Source of the DNA: Bacillota bacterium
GTDB lineage: Bacteria > Bacillota > Clostridia > Lachnospirales > Anaerotignaceae
Direction: 5' to 3'
Assembly: GCA_021768705.1 (NCBI GenBank)
Contig: JAETUG010000007.1
Location: 35,793-99,792, forward strand
Length of the DNA: 64,000 bases
This document shows, one piece after another, positions 50,747 to 59,340 of the stretch. The notes beneath the pieces are model-generated. The model made no database searches, had not been told where the DNA came from, and worked only from the letters and a program-made list of their open reading frames with translations. The position numbers were made by a program, and so were the translations under genes. Each line of letters begins with the position of its first letter. Position 1 is the stretch's first letter.

Positions 50747-51622
50747 ATGAAATTAACAGAACTTTTTGCAAAAGATACGTTTAATATGTCCTTTGAAGTT
50801 TTCCCCAATAAGAAACCTGAAAATCTGGAAAGTGTGAAGAGGAAAGTCATGCAGATGGCAGAGCTGGAGCCTGCTTTTATGAGCGTGACCTATGGCGCAG
50901 GCGGCGGCACAAGCCAATTTACATTGGAAATTGCGAAAAAGATCAAACAGAGAGGCGATGTGCCCGTTCTGGCCCATCTGACAGCCGTTTCTTCTACAAA
51001 GGAAACCGTAGCTGCCCGTATTGCAGAGCTGAAAGCAACAGGCATCCAGAATATTATGGCCCTGCGTGGCGATCTGACCCCCGAAATGGAAGGGCAGGAC
51101 AGAAGCAAGTGGGCATACAGATATGCCGTTGATTTGGTTCGTGAACTGAAGGAAAAGGGCGATTTCTGTATAGGCAGCGGCTGTTACCCCGAAAAGCACC
51201 CCGAATGTGCCACCATGGCGGAGGATATCCGTCATCTGAAAGAAAAGGTGGACGCAGGCTGCGATTTTCTGACCTCTCAGATGTTTTTCGACAACAATAT
51301 TTTCTATAGCTTCCTGTATAAGGTGAGAGAAGCCGGTATCGAGGTTCCTGTGATTCCCGGTATCATGCCCATCACACAGGCAAATCAGGTGGCACGCTCC
51401 ATCGAGCTTTCCGGTTCCTTCATGCCCCAGAAGTATAAAACACTGGTAGACAGATTTGGCAACAACGCCGCAGCCATGCAGCAGGCAGGTATTGTCTACG
51501 CTACAGACCAGATTGTTGACCTGTATGCCAACGGTATCAAGACGGTACATATCTATACCATGAATAAGCCCGATGTTGCAGCACAGATCATGCATAATGT
51601 AAAGGATATTCTGGGCTTATGA
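50747..51622 (+). CDS. metF: Methylenetetrahydrofolate reductase
   Basis: 291-aa flavoprotein producing 5-methyltetrahydrofolate, the methyl donor for MetH. Characteristic pieces: SFEVFPNKKPENLESV, VTYGAGGGTSQFTLE, ALRGDLTPEM, DFLTSQMFFDN and VIPGIMPITQANQ. The ribosome site is weak. Its TGA overlaps the next ATG, giving a tightly coupled metF/activation/metH operon. Confidence 0.95.
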   Translation: MKLTELFAKDTFNMSFEVFPNKKPENLESVKRKVMQMAELEPAFMSVTYGAGGGTSQFTLEIAKKIKQRGDVPVLAHLTAVSSTKETVAARIAELKATGIQNIMALRGDLTPEMEGQDRSKWAYRYAVDLVRELKEKGDFCIGSGCYPEKHPECATMAEDIRHLKEKVDAGCDFLTSQMFFDNNIFYSFLYKVREAGIEVPVIPGIMPITQANQVARSIELSGSFMPQKYKTLVDRFGNNAAAMQQAGIVYATDQIVDLYANGIKTVHIYTMNKPDVAAQIMHNVKDILGL

Positions 51623-52284
51623 TATGGGCAAAGACCTATGCGGCTCCGCCCGTTAACGAGAGGGAAGGTCTGCGATATGCAGGCTGCCATTTCAGAGAAG
51701 CAACGGTAGAGGAACGGCAGTTGTTCGAAGCCTGTTTGTCGGAGATACAGGGCAAGCTTTCCTATAAAGTCTGTTGGGGCAGATTTCCTGTGAAAAAAGA
51801 GGGAATATGCCTTGATTTTGGTTTTTCCCAGGTGGATTCGGCAGGGCTGACGAAAAACCTGGAGGGCTGCGAGGAGATCATTTTGTTTGCGGCCACCATT
51901 GGGCTGGAGATCGATCGTGCGATTCGGAAATATACTAACCTTTCCCCTGCGAAGGCGTTGTTTTTTCAGGCCATCGGTGCAGAGCGCATCGAAAGCCTTT
52001 GTGATGCCTTTTGCGAGGAACAGGGGAAAGCATTGCAGGCGGAAGGAAAGTTTTTGAAGCCCCGTTTTAGCCCCGGCTATGGGGATCTGCCGTTGGAGAT
52101 GCAGAAGGATATCTTCCGTGTGCTGGACTGTTCCAGAAAGATCGGTCTGACCTTGAACGAAAGTCTGCTGATGAGCCCTTCCAAATCGGTGACTGCTATC
52201 GTTGGCATCAGCGGAGAAGAATATCAAAAGGAAAAAAATAAATGCGGCGCCTGCCAAAATTTGGACTGCGCCTTTAGAGGATGA
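51619..52284 (+). CDS. Stand-alone methionine synthase reactivation-domain protein
   Basis: 221 aa homologous to the AdoMet-binding activation domain that ends full-length MetH. Landmarks: LFAATIGLEIDRAI, RFSPGYGDLPLEMQKDIF and MSPSKSVTAIVGIS, corresponding to SAM- and cobalamin-contacting segments. A C-terminal CGACQNLDCAFR adds cysteines typical of these separate proteins. It should reactivate oxidised cob(II)alamin by reductive methylation. Overlaps both neighbours by ATGA, so subunit stoichiometry is probably fixed by coupling. Confidence 0.9.
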   Translation: MIWAKTYAAPPVNEREGLRYAGCHFREATVEERQLFEACLSEIQGKLSYKVCWGRFPVKKEGICLDFGFSQVDSAGLTKNLEGCEEIILFAATIGLEIDRAIRKYTNLSPAKALFFQAIGAERIESLCDAFCEEQGKALQAEGKFLKPRFSPGYGDLPLEMQKDIFRVLDCSRKIGLTLNESLLMSPSKSVTAIVGISGEEYQKEKNKCGACQNLDCAFRG

Positions 52285-54710
52285 AATCTATGAACGTATT
52301 AGACTATTTGAAAAACAATATCATATATATGGACGGCGGCATGGGGACACTGCTGCAGGCGGAAGGTCTGCAGCCCGGCGAACATCCGGAACGCTGGAAT
52401 CTGGAACATCCGGAAGTCATCATCAAACTGCAGAAGATGTATTTTGATGCGGGGGCAAATATCATCAATACCAATACCTTTGGGGCGAATAGCCTGAAAT
52501 TCGACCAGGAAGAGCTGGAAGAAATCATCAAAGCTGCCATTGCCAATGCAAAAGCGGCGGCGGCAGCCAGTACAGGCGTCCAGGAAAAATTTGTTGCTTT
52601 GGATATCGGCCCCTCCGGCAGACTGCTGAAACCCTACGGCGATTTCGATTTTGAAGAAGCGGTGGCAGTATTTGCAGAAACGGTCCGCTTTGGCGTAAAG
52701 CATGGGGCAGATATGGTTTTTATCGAAACGATGAACGACAGCTATGAAACAAAGGCGGCTCTGCTGGCGGCAAAAGAAAACTGCCATCTACCTGTATTTG
52801 TTTCCAATGCCTACGGAGAGGACGGTAAGCTGATGACAGGGGCTTCTCCTGCGTCCATGGTTGCCATGCTGGAAGGTATGGGGGCCGATGCCATTGGCGT
52901 GAACTGCTCTTTGGGCCCCAAAGCCCTGGCTTCTGTGGTGGAACAGTATCTGGAGAAGGCTTCTGTCCCCGTTGTACTGAAACCCAATGCAGGCCTGCCC
53001 AGAGAGGTAGATGGAAAGACCGTATTCGATGTATTGCCTGATGAATTTTCCGATGATGTGGCAGGGCTGATCGCTAAAGGCGTACGGATCGCCGGGGGCT
53101 GCTGCGGCACTACACCGGCATATATCGAAGCAGTTGTGGAAAAAACAAAGGGCAGGAAGCCTCTGCCTGTGGAAAAGAAAAATATCACCTGTGTATCCTC
53201 TTATACCCATGCGGTGGAATTTGGCGCATCCCCCATCATCATTGGGGAACGCATCAACCCTACGGGGAAAAAACGGTTCAAACAGGCTTTGGTGGAAAAT
53301 GATATCGACTATATTTTAAACGAAGGTCTGACCCAGCAGGAAAAGGGCGTGCAGATTTTGGATGTAAACGTTGGATTGCCCGAGATCGACGAGGTTGAAA
53401 TGTTGAAAAAAGTCTGCTTTGAGCTGCAGGCTATCATTGATCTGCCGTTGCAGATCGATACTTCCGATGTGGCGGCAATGGAACAGGCATTGCGCCGCTA
53501 TAACGGCAAGGCTATGATCAATTCCGTCAACGGCAAGCAGGAAAATATGGATGCTATTTTCCCTCTGGTGAAGAAATACGGTGGTCTGGTGGTGGCACTG
53601 ACGCTGGATGAAGGCGGTATCCCCGATACAGCGGCAGGCAGAGTTGCCATTGCGGAAAAGATTTTGAAAACCGCAGAAAGCTATGGCATTGAGAAAAAAG
53701 ATATCATTTTTGATACATTGGCAATGGCCATCAGCGCAGACCCCAATGCGGCGAAAGCAACTGTAGATGCCCTCCATGAGATCAAGCATCGTCTGGGCTG
53801 CCATACTTCTTTGGGCGTTTCCAATATTTCCTTCGGTCTACCAAACAGAGATGCCATCAACAGTACATTCTTTGCCATGGCACTGGAAAATGGGCTGTCT
53901 GCGGCGATCATGAATCCCTTTTCCGGGGATATGATGAAAACCTATTTTGCTTATCGTGCCCTCCATGGTCTGGATGAAAACTGCGGGGACTATATCGATT
54001 TTGCATCCAAATATGTGCCTGCGGCAGCGGCAACAACCGTAACACAGTTGACGGCGGCATCCGCTTCCGAAGAATATAAATCTGCGTTGCAGAAGGCCGT
54101 TGTAAAAGGCTTAAAGGACCAGGCAGGGGAACTGACGGCAAAACTGTTGGAGGAAACAGCCCCTTTGGAGATCGTGCAGAATGAGATCATCCCTGCCTTG
54201 GATATCGTGGGCAAGGGCTATGAAGAAAAGACGGTGTATCTGCCCCAGCTTTTGATGGCGGCAGAAGCGGCGAAAAGTGCCTTTGAAAAGATCAAAGCAT
54301 CCATGTCCACGGAAAAGGGCGAAGCGGCGGCAAAATGCAGCTTTGTTCTGGCAACGGTAAAGGGAGATATCCATGATATCGGCAAAAATATCGTAAAGCT
54401 GTTGTTGGAAAACTACGGCTTCGATGTGACTGACCTGGGGCGGGATGTTGCCCCTGAGGTGATCGTGGAAGAAGTGAAAAAGCAGCATGCACCGCTGTGT
54501 GGCTTGAGTGCCTTGATGACAACCACAGTGCCTGCCATGGAAGAAACCATCAAACAGCTGCGGGTGGAAGCACCCTGGTGCAAAGTAGTTGTTGGCGGGG
54601 CAGTTCTGACACAGGATTACGCTGACCGCATCGGCGCAGATAAATATGCCAAGGATGCCATGGAAAGCGTCCGTTATGCCGATGAGATCAATGCAGGCTT
54701 AAGGGAATAA
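52281..54710 (+). CDS. metH: Cobalamin-dependent methionine synthase lacking the activation domain
   Basis: 809 aa. The homocysteine-binding barrel (about 1-290) has zinc ligands in GVNCSLGP and GGCCGTTPAYI. The pterin-binding domain (about 305-570) has GERINPTGKKRFKQAL and LGVSNISFGLPNR. The B12 domains (about 590-809) have the lower-ligand motif DIHDIGKNI (His near 697), GLSALMTTTV and VGGAVLTQDYADRIGAD. The usual fourth domain is absent and is supplied by the preceding gene. The ATG at 52281 overlaps that gene's stop. Confidence 0.95.
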   Translation: MKSMNVLDYLKNNIIYMDGGMGTLLQAEGLQPGEHPERWNLEHPEVIIKLQKMYFDAGANIINTNTFGANSLKFDQEELEEIIKAAIANAKAAAAASTGVQEKFVALDIGPSGRLLKPYGDFDFEEAVAVFAETVRFGVKHGADMVFIETMNDSYETKAALLAAKENCHLPVFVSNAYGEDGKLMTGASPASMVAMLEGMGADAIGVNCSLGPKALASVVEQYLEKASVPVVLKPNAGLPREVDGKTVFDVLPDEFSDDVAGLIAKGVRIAGGCCGTTPAYIEAVVEKTKGRKPLPVEKKNITCVSSYTHAVEFGASPIIIGERINPTGKKRFKQALVENDIDYILNEGLTQQEKGVQILDVNVGLPEIDEVEMLKKVCFELQAIIDLPLQIDTSDVAAMEQALRRYNGKAMINSVNGKQENMDAIFPLVKKYGGLVVALTLDEGGIPDTAAGRVAIAEKILKTAESYGIEKKDIIFDTLAMAISADPNAAKATVDALHEIKHRLGCHTSLGVSNISFGLPNRDAINSTFFAMALENGLSAAIMNPFSGDMMKTYFAYRALHGLDENCGDYIDFASKYVPAAAATTVTQLTAASASEEYKSALQKAVVKGLKDQAGELTAKLLEETAPLEIVQNEIIPALDIVGKGYEEKTVYLPQLLMAAEAAKSAFEKIKASMSTEKGEAAAKCSFVLATVKGDIHDIGKNIVKLLLENYGFDVTDLGRDVAPEVIVEEVKKQHAPLCGLSALMTTTVPAMEETIKQLRVEAPWCKVVVGGAVLTQDYADRIGADKYAKDAMESVRYADEINAGLRE

Positions 54711-54724
54711 AAATAGAAAAAAAG

Positions 54725-54753
54725 AGCGCCTTGAGAAGAGATTCTCAAGGCGT
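54725..54753. terminator. Terminator between metH and the ECF gene
   Basis: CGCCTTGAGAA pairs with TTCTCAAGGCG (54727-54752). The longest T-run follows on the minus strand, so it serves the convergent ECF operon best and metH moderately. Confidence 0.75.
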
Positions 54754-54782
54754 TTATGCTTTCAAAAAAGAAATTTGCAAAA

Positions 54783-55277
54783 TCAAGATGGGAAAGCTTT
54801 TTGCAGCAGGGCGTACAATGGTTTGAAAAGCACCAGACACAGCACCACATTGCCGATGCAATGGATTAGATCGAACCCCAGTCCGGACACCCAGTAGGAA
54901 AAAGCTGCTGCAGGACCCCCTGCGATGAGGTAGGGCAGGGTGCAGAGGGCGCCAAAGGAAAGACCGAAGAAGCCGGAAATGATGCTCCAGAAAAGAGAAG
55001 AGGTGTTGTTCCTGAGGAGCAGGACGACGATCGCCAAAATGCTCCAGATATAGAGATACTGGAACCACCACATACCGAAGCCATAGAGAAACCCTTCCAG
55101 AAAAACAAAGCCGTATATCATCCAGAAAACCTTTTTTCCGAAAAAGATGGTGTAAAGGATGATAAGCAGACTGACGATTTCCAGATTGGGCAGAAAGGAC
55201 ATCACAACTTGTCCCGTAAACAGCAGGGCGGTCAGTACGCCCATCCATGCTAAGCTGCGGGCTTTGTTTCCTTCCAT
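54783..55277 (-). CDS. ECF transporter substrate-binding (S) component
   Basis: 164-aa membrane protein with about five to six helices (SLAWMGVLTALLFTGQVVM, IVSLLIILYTIFFG, IWSILAIVVLLL, LSFGALCTLPYLIAGG, LIHCIGNVVLCLVLF). The N-terminal ALxFTGQ-type helix and overall size fit ECF S components that recruit a shared energy module encoded elsewhere. The ATG at 55277 overlaps the stop of the DUF4430 gene (TGATG). Substrate unknown; B12 is suggested only by context. Confidence 0.8.
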   Translation of the reverse strand: MEGNKARSLAWMGVLTALLFTGQVVMSFLPNLEIVSLLIILYTIFFGKKVFWMIYGFVFLEGFLYGFGMWWFQYLYIWSILAIVVLLLRNNTSSLFWSIISGFFGLSFGALCTLPYLIAGGPAAAFSYWVSGLGFDLIHCIGNVVLCLVLFKPLYALLQKAFPS

Positions 55278-55666
55278 CAATAGCCCTCCGTCAGTGTCAG
55301 CTCGAATTGATCGCCATCCGCAATGGGAGTTGTATCAGCGGCAGTATTCAGCTTTTCGCCGCCTTTGGTGATGCACCACCACTGTTGTTTGCTGTCATCA
55401 GCAGTTTCCCCATCTACTGTGGTGATGAAAAGACCGTATTGTCCCATTTCACCATCGACCAGTTCATTTTCTGCCAATACTTCTCCCAGATATTCCCCAT
55501 CGGTCTGATAGGTGAAAGTGTTTTGGTTCTGGTCTGCATGGGTAACGACTACGGCAATTTCCTTTTCACCTGTAGCTGTAGTCGGTTTTTGTTGGAAATA
55601 GAAAAGACCTGCAACGATGCAGAGAAGGATCAGGATGCCTGCTAAGATTCCATTTTTTTTGTTCAT
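55277..55666 (-). CDS. DUF4430 membrane-anchored protein
   Basis: 129 aa. A single N-terminal hydrophobic segment (ILAGILILLCIVAGLFYF) anchors an extracellular DUF4430 domain, related to the C-terminal domain of transcobalamin-type B12 binders: FTYQTDGEYLGEVLAENEL, QYGLFITTVDGE, QWWCITKGGEKLN, DGDQFELTLTEGY. The ATG at 55666 follows CGGAGGG. Paired with an ECF S component, so it is probably an accessory binding protein for vitamin uptake. Confidence 0.82.
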   Translation of the reverse strand: MNKKNGILAGILILLCIVAGLFYFQQKPTTATGEKEIAVVVTHADQNQNTFTYQTDGEYLGEVLAENELVDGEMGQYGLFITTVDGETADDSKQQWWCITKGGEKLNTAADTTPIADGDQFELTLTEGY

Positions 55667-55703
55667 AAAAATTCCCTCCGATTTTGTATGTTTTTCGGTT
55701 TTT

Positions 55704-55732
55704 ATCATACTGCGGATATTGGATTTTGTCAA
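55704..55732 (-). promoter_or_regulatory. Sigma-A promoter of the DUF4430-ECF operon
   Basis: Minus strand: TTGACA (55732-55727), 17 bp, TATGAT (55709-55704). The leader is about 30 nt, too short for a cobalamin riboswitch. Confidence 0.7.
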
Positions 55733-55749
55733 TTTTTCGGAGGATTCAA

Positions 55750-55781
55750 CGAAAAAAAGAGCCCCACAATAGAGCGGGGCT
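55750..55781 (-). terminator. Terminator of the SLH-protein gene
   Basis: AGCCCC/GGGGCT (55781-55760) on the minus strand, followed by CTTTTTTT. Confidence 0.85.
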
Positions 55782-55797
55782 GAAAAAATAATTTTTA

Positions 55798-57768
55798 TTA
55801 TTCATATTTTGTGGTGGCAACGATTTTGATTACATAGTTGTCATCATCCAGAGTGATTTTTACCTGAAGATATTCGTCTTTATCCAGATCTTCAAAAGCA
55901 TCGATCAGATCATCAAAATCCTTGTTGTTTTTGCCATCAATGGAAACTTCCAGCCAGTCAATATCATCGATGTCATAGGATTTGGAACCGATTTTTATAT
56001 AACCATCGTTTTTGCCTTCGTAATCAAGGTCTTTCAGTTCGCCGCTTTTGGTTGTATAACCATCTTTGTCTTCCTCGGTGGTTACTTCGATCTTTGTAAC
56101 GTAATCACCGGAAATCGTCAGTTTTGCTTCCATTACAACATCATCTTCAAACAGATCCATCAGTTCGTCAAAGTCTTCTGTTTTTTTGTCGATTTTTACA
56201 GTAACATCATCGACATCTTTGATGGAATAAGATTTTTTATTATCCAATTCGATGGTGCCCTTAGAGCTGCTTTTTTCTTTCAGATCGGTGATCTCGCCTG
56301 TTTTGGTGGAGGTGGAAGTTTTCTTGGTAGCAGTGATTTTTGTGATGTAGTTATCATCATCGTTATCTTTATCCAGGGTAACGCTTACTGTGAAATATTC
56401 GCCATCTTCCAGATCTTCAAAAGCATCTGCCAGTTCGTCAAAGTCTTCCGTTTTGCCATCGATCTTAACAGTCAGATCATCAATGTCTTCAATATAATAT
56501 TTTGTGGAGTCAACCTTAATATATGCGTCATAATCCTCGCCGCTGACTTCTTTGATTTCCTTCAGTTCATCCGTTTTGCTGCTGCTGGAGGATTTTGTGG
56601 TAGTAACGATCTTTGTTACGTAATCATCTTTATCCAGTGTCAGAGTTGCGGTAATGGTTTCACCATCGTCATACAGTTCTTTTAGATCATCGTAATCCTT
56701 TGTGGAGTTGTTGATCTTAATGGTGAGTTTCTTGTAATCATCAATATCATAGGAATTGGAGCCGATCTTAATGCTGCTCTTGGACAGAGATTTGATCGTT
56801 CCGGTCAGGTTTTCTTCTGCTGTTTTTGTATCAGCTGTTGCAACCAGCTTTGTGATACGGGTATTGCTGTCCAGTGTTAAAGTCGCTTTGATGGTTGTGC
56901 CGTTTTTAAACAGTTTTACCAGTTCGGCAGCAGAAGAGTTTGTGCCGTTGAGGGTCACTGTGGCACCTGTGGAAGCGAAAAGATAATATGCGTTGCTGTT
57001 TTCAAAATTCACATAGAGAGCATTCATATCGGCGATTGTTCCGCTCTGTGTGGAAGCAACGGGATTTGTAGGTACGGTTGCAGAAGATTTATTCAATACA
57101 CTGTACAGATTTGTGACCAATACAGCAGTTTCTGTACGGTTCAGTGTGCTTTTTGGATTGAATTTGCCTACATTATCGCCGTTTACAACACCCACCTGAT
57201 TCAACAGGGCAACATAAGGGCGTGCTTCGGAAGAAATGCTGGCGTTATCGTTGAAGTTTGTTGTTGTGGCATTGGCGGAATAGGAAGGTACGCCGGTGGT
57301 CAGGGCACGGCCCAGGATCGTTACTGCCTGTTCTCTTGTGGCAGGCAGGTTGGAGCCGTTTTTCATAAAGCTGCTCAGGTTGGAGATGGAGATGATGCCT
57401 TCTTCCAGACAGTAAGAAACAGCAGGATGCGCCCATTCCTGGATGCCATATGTTTTCAGTACAGCAGCCCATTTTTCTGTTACGGAAGTATCAGAAGTTG
57501 CTTTGCCTGTCTGCAGCAGCAGCTTATATGCCAGCTGGCAGGATTCTGCCAGAGATACGGAATCTCTGGGACGGAAATAATTCTTGCCGTTTCTGGTTTC
57601 GCCGACTACCAGTCCAAGTTCTGCGGCTTTATTGATAGAGGCCTCTGCACCGGTCCAAGGTACCTGATTCATGTCTGCAAAGGTCACTGCGTAAACAGAC
57701 ATAGGCTGGCATGCCATCAGGGCGGCGGCTACAAAAGCCATGGAATGTTTGAATTTTTTATGTTTCAT
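55798..57768 (-). CDS. SLH-domain surface protein with five tandem repeats
   Basis: 656 aa, secreted. Signal peptide MKHKKFKHSMAFVAAALMAC through VYA, cleavage near 27/28. Three S-layer-homology domains (about 28-235) should anchor it to wall polymers; the third contains VGVVNGDNVGKFNPKSTLNR. Residues about 240-656 are five tandem repeats of 70-90 aa with the pattern YDIDDxxxLTVKIDGKTEDF, DELxDAFEDLxD, LTLDKDDYVTKI and then a Thr/Lys-rich linker. Repeats 2-5 are very acidic and similar; repeat 1 is diverged. I do not recognise the repeat. AAAAGGAGG precedes the ATG at 57768. Faces away from the carboxypeptidase gene. Confidence 0.85.
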   Translation of the reverse strand: MKHKKFKHSMAFVAAALMACQPMSVYAVTFADMNQVPWTGAEASINKAAELGLVVGETRNGKNYFRPRDSVSLAESCQLAYKLLLQTGKATSDTSVTEKWAAVLKTYGIQEWAHPAVSYCLEEGIISISNLSSFMKNGSNLPATREQAVTILGRALTTGVPSYSANATTTNFNDNASISSEARPYVALLNQVGVVNGDNVGKFNPKSTLNRTETAVLVTNLYSVLNKSSATVPTNPVASTQSGTIADMNALYVNFENSNAYYLFASTGATVTLNGTNSSAAELVKLFKNGTTIKATLTLDSNTRITKLVATADTKTAEENLTGTIKSLSKSSIKIGSNSYDIDDYKKLTIKINNSTKDYDDLKELYDDGETITATLTLDKDDYVTKIVTTTKSSSSSKTDELKEIKEVSGEDYDAYIKVDSTKYYIEDIDDLTVKIDGKTEDFDELADAFEDLEDGEYFTVSVTLDKDNDDDNYITKITATKKTSTSTKTGEITDLKEKSSSKGTIELDNKKSYSIKDVDDVTVKIDKKTEDFDELMDLFEDDVVMEAKLTISGDYVTKIEVTTEEDKDGYTTKSGELKDLDYEGKNDGYIKIGSKSYDIDDIDWLEVSIDGKNNKDFDDLIDAFEDLDKDEYLQVKITLDDDNYVIKIVATTKYE

Positions 57769-57976
57769 GAAGATAACCTCCTTTTGTTCTATGATTAATT
57801 CCATTATAACAGATCAATATATGTTATGATAAGATTATAGTACAAAAGTGGGAATTTTAACAGGGCTTTCGGGAATTTAAAAAAGATTTAAGAATTTCGA
57901 CAACTCCTTGCCAAGACATATCTTTCAAAAAAGAAACATAAAGTGTCAGTAAGATGCTTTTGGGAGGAATGGGAGG

Positions 57977-59146
57977 ATGAAGAAATACGGAAGGGTGCTG
58001 CTGTCAGCCATACTGGCTTTGGTGCTGATGGTTGGTTCGCTTTTTCCTGTCTATGGCGCAGAAACAGACCCGCTGACATTGGAAAGCAAAAGTGCTGTGC
58101 TGATGGATGGGGCAACAGGGACGGTCTTATATGAAAAGAACAGCCATGAAGCCATGCCCCCTGCCAGTGTGACGAAGGTCATGACACTGCTTTTGATCTA
58201 TGAGGCGGAAGAAGCGGGGCAATTCAAATGGGAGGACAGCGTGCAGGTCAGCGAATATGCAGCCGGCATGGGCGGCTCCCAGGTCTTTCTGGAACCGGGC
58301 GAGACCCAGACGGCAGCAGATATGACGAAGTGTATTGCTATTGCTTCCGCCAATGATGCGGCAGTGGCTATGGCAGAATTTGTAGGAGGCAGCGAAGAGG
58401 CTTTTGTGGAACGGATGAACAAAAAAGCCGAGGAATTGGGAATGAAGGATACCCATTTCGTCAATGCCTGCGGGCTTGATGTGGATGGACATGAGACCAG
58501 TGCCTACGATATTGCCCTGATGAGCCGGGAACTGATGACCCGTTTCCCTGAAATCCAGGAATACACTACCACCTGGCAGGATACCATCATACATAAGACC
58601 CGTAAGGGGGAATCGGAATTTGGCCTGACGAACACCAATAAGCTGATCAAATGGTATGAAGGCGCAACGGGGCTGAAAACAGGCTCTACGGGGAAGGCGT
58701 TATACTGCCTTTCCGGCACAGCGGAGCGGAATGGGCTGCATCTGATTGGCGTTGTCATGGCTGCACCGGATTTTAAGGTGCGTTTTCAGGAGACCATGAA
58801 GCTGCTGGATTATGGATTTGCCAATTACACCGCCCAAAAAGGGTTGCCTGCAGGGCAGGAAATGGCAGAGATCCCTGTGACCAAAGGGATGGCAGACAGG
58901 GTTCCGGCGGTGGTAAAAGAAGAAATTTCCATGCTGCTGAAAAAGGACATGAGCAGCGACTGGGAAACGCAGACAGAAGTCCTGCCCAGCATGGATGCGC
59001 CTGTGGTAGCGGGGGAAAAAGTGGGTGAGCTGGTCTACCTCATCAATGGAGAAGAGGTGGGGCGGACAGATCTGGTGACGGCAGAAGCAGTGGAAAAAGC
59101 CAATATCAATACCATGTTGCAGCGGATGCTGAAAAATTGGTTTTAA
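57977..59146 (+). CDS. D-alanyl-D-alanine carboxypeptidase (DacF/PBP5 type)
   Basis: 389-aa low-molecular-weight penicillin-binding protein trimming the terminal D-Ala of peptidoglycan stem peptides. A signal peptide (about 1-28, ending VYGAE) precedes the peptidase domain: SxxK as PASVTKVMT (Ser near 64), SxN as ASANDAAVAM (about 123) and KTG as GLKTGSTGKALY (about 234). The C-terminal PBP5_C domain and an amphipathic end (INTMLQRMLKNWF) suit peripheral membrane binding. GGAGG precedes the ATG at 57977. Close to spoIVB and spo0A, so a sporulation role is possible but unproven. The 208 bp upstream hold only divergent promoters. Confidence 0.92.
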   Translation: MKKYGRVLLSAILALVLMVGSLFPVYGAETDPLTLESKSAVLMDGATGTVLYEKNSHEAMPPASVTKVMTLLLIYEAEEAGQFKWEDSVQVSEYAAGMGGSQVFLEPGETQTAADMTKCIAIASANDAAVAMAEFVGGSEEAFVERMNKKAEELGMKDTHFVNACGLDVDGHETSAYDIALMSRELMTRFPEIQEYTTTWQDTIIHKTRKGESEFGLTNTNKLIKWYEGATGLKTGSTGKALYCLSGTAERNGLHLIGVVMAAPDFKVRFQETMKLLDYGFANYTAQKGLPAGQEMAEIPVTKGMADRVPAVVKEEISMLLKKDMSSDWETQTEVLPSMDAPVVAGEKVGELVYLINGEEVGRTDLVTAEAVEKANINTMLQRMLKNWF

Positions 59147-59171
59147 AGGGTGCATAGCAGCGCCCTTTTTT
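59145..59171 (+). terminator. Terminator of the carboxypeptidase gene
   Basis: AAAGGGTGC (59145-59153) pairs with GCGCCCTTT (59160-59168), then T. It overlaps the stop codon. Confidence 0.85.
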
Positions 59172-59340
59172 ATAAAAATAAAATAAAAAATTGCCAGAGG
59201 GAATTTTCGCTGAGCCTGTCAAGGCTTGTATATTTCTGGTGTTTTTGGGCTGAATATCGCCTTTTCTTTGGGGAAAAAGTAAGCTTGGAGCAAAAAAACG
59301 AAAATTTTTGCTTCGAATCATGCAGTTGGGAGAGGAGAAG

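Noticed and set aside
55667..55797. Cobalamin riboswitch upstream of the DUF4430-ECF operon
   Set aside because: The promoter leaves only about a 30-nt leader, far too short for that aptamer.
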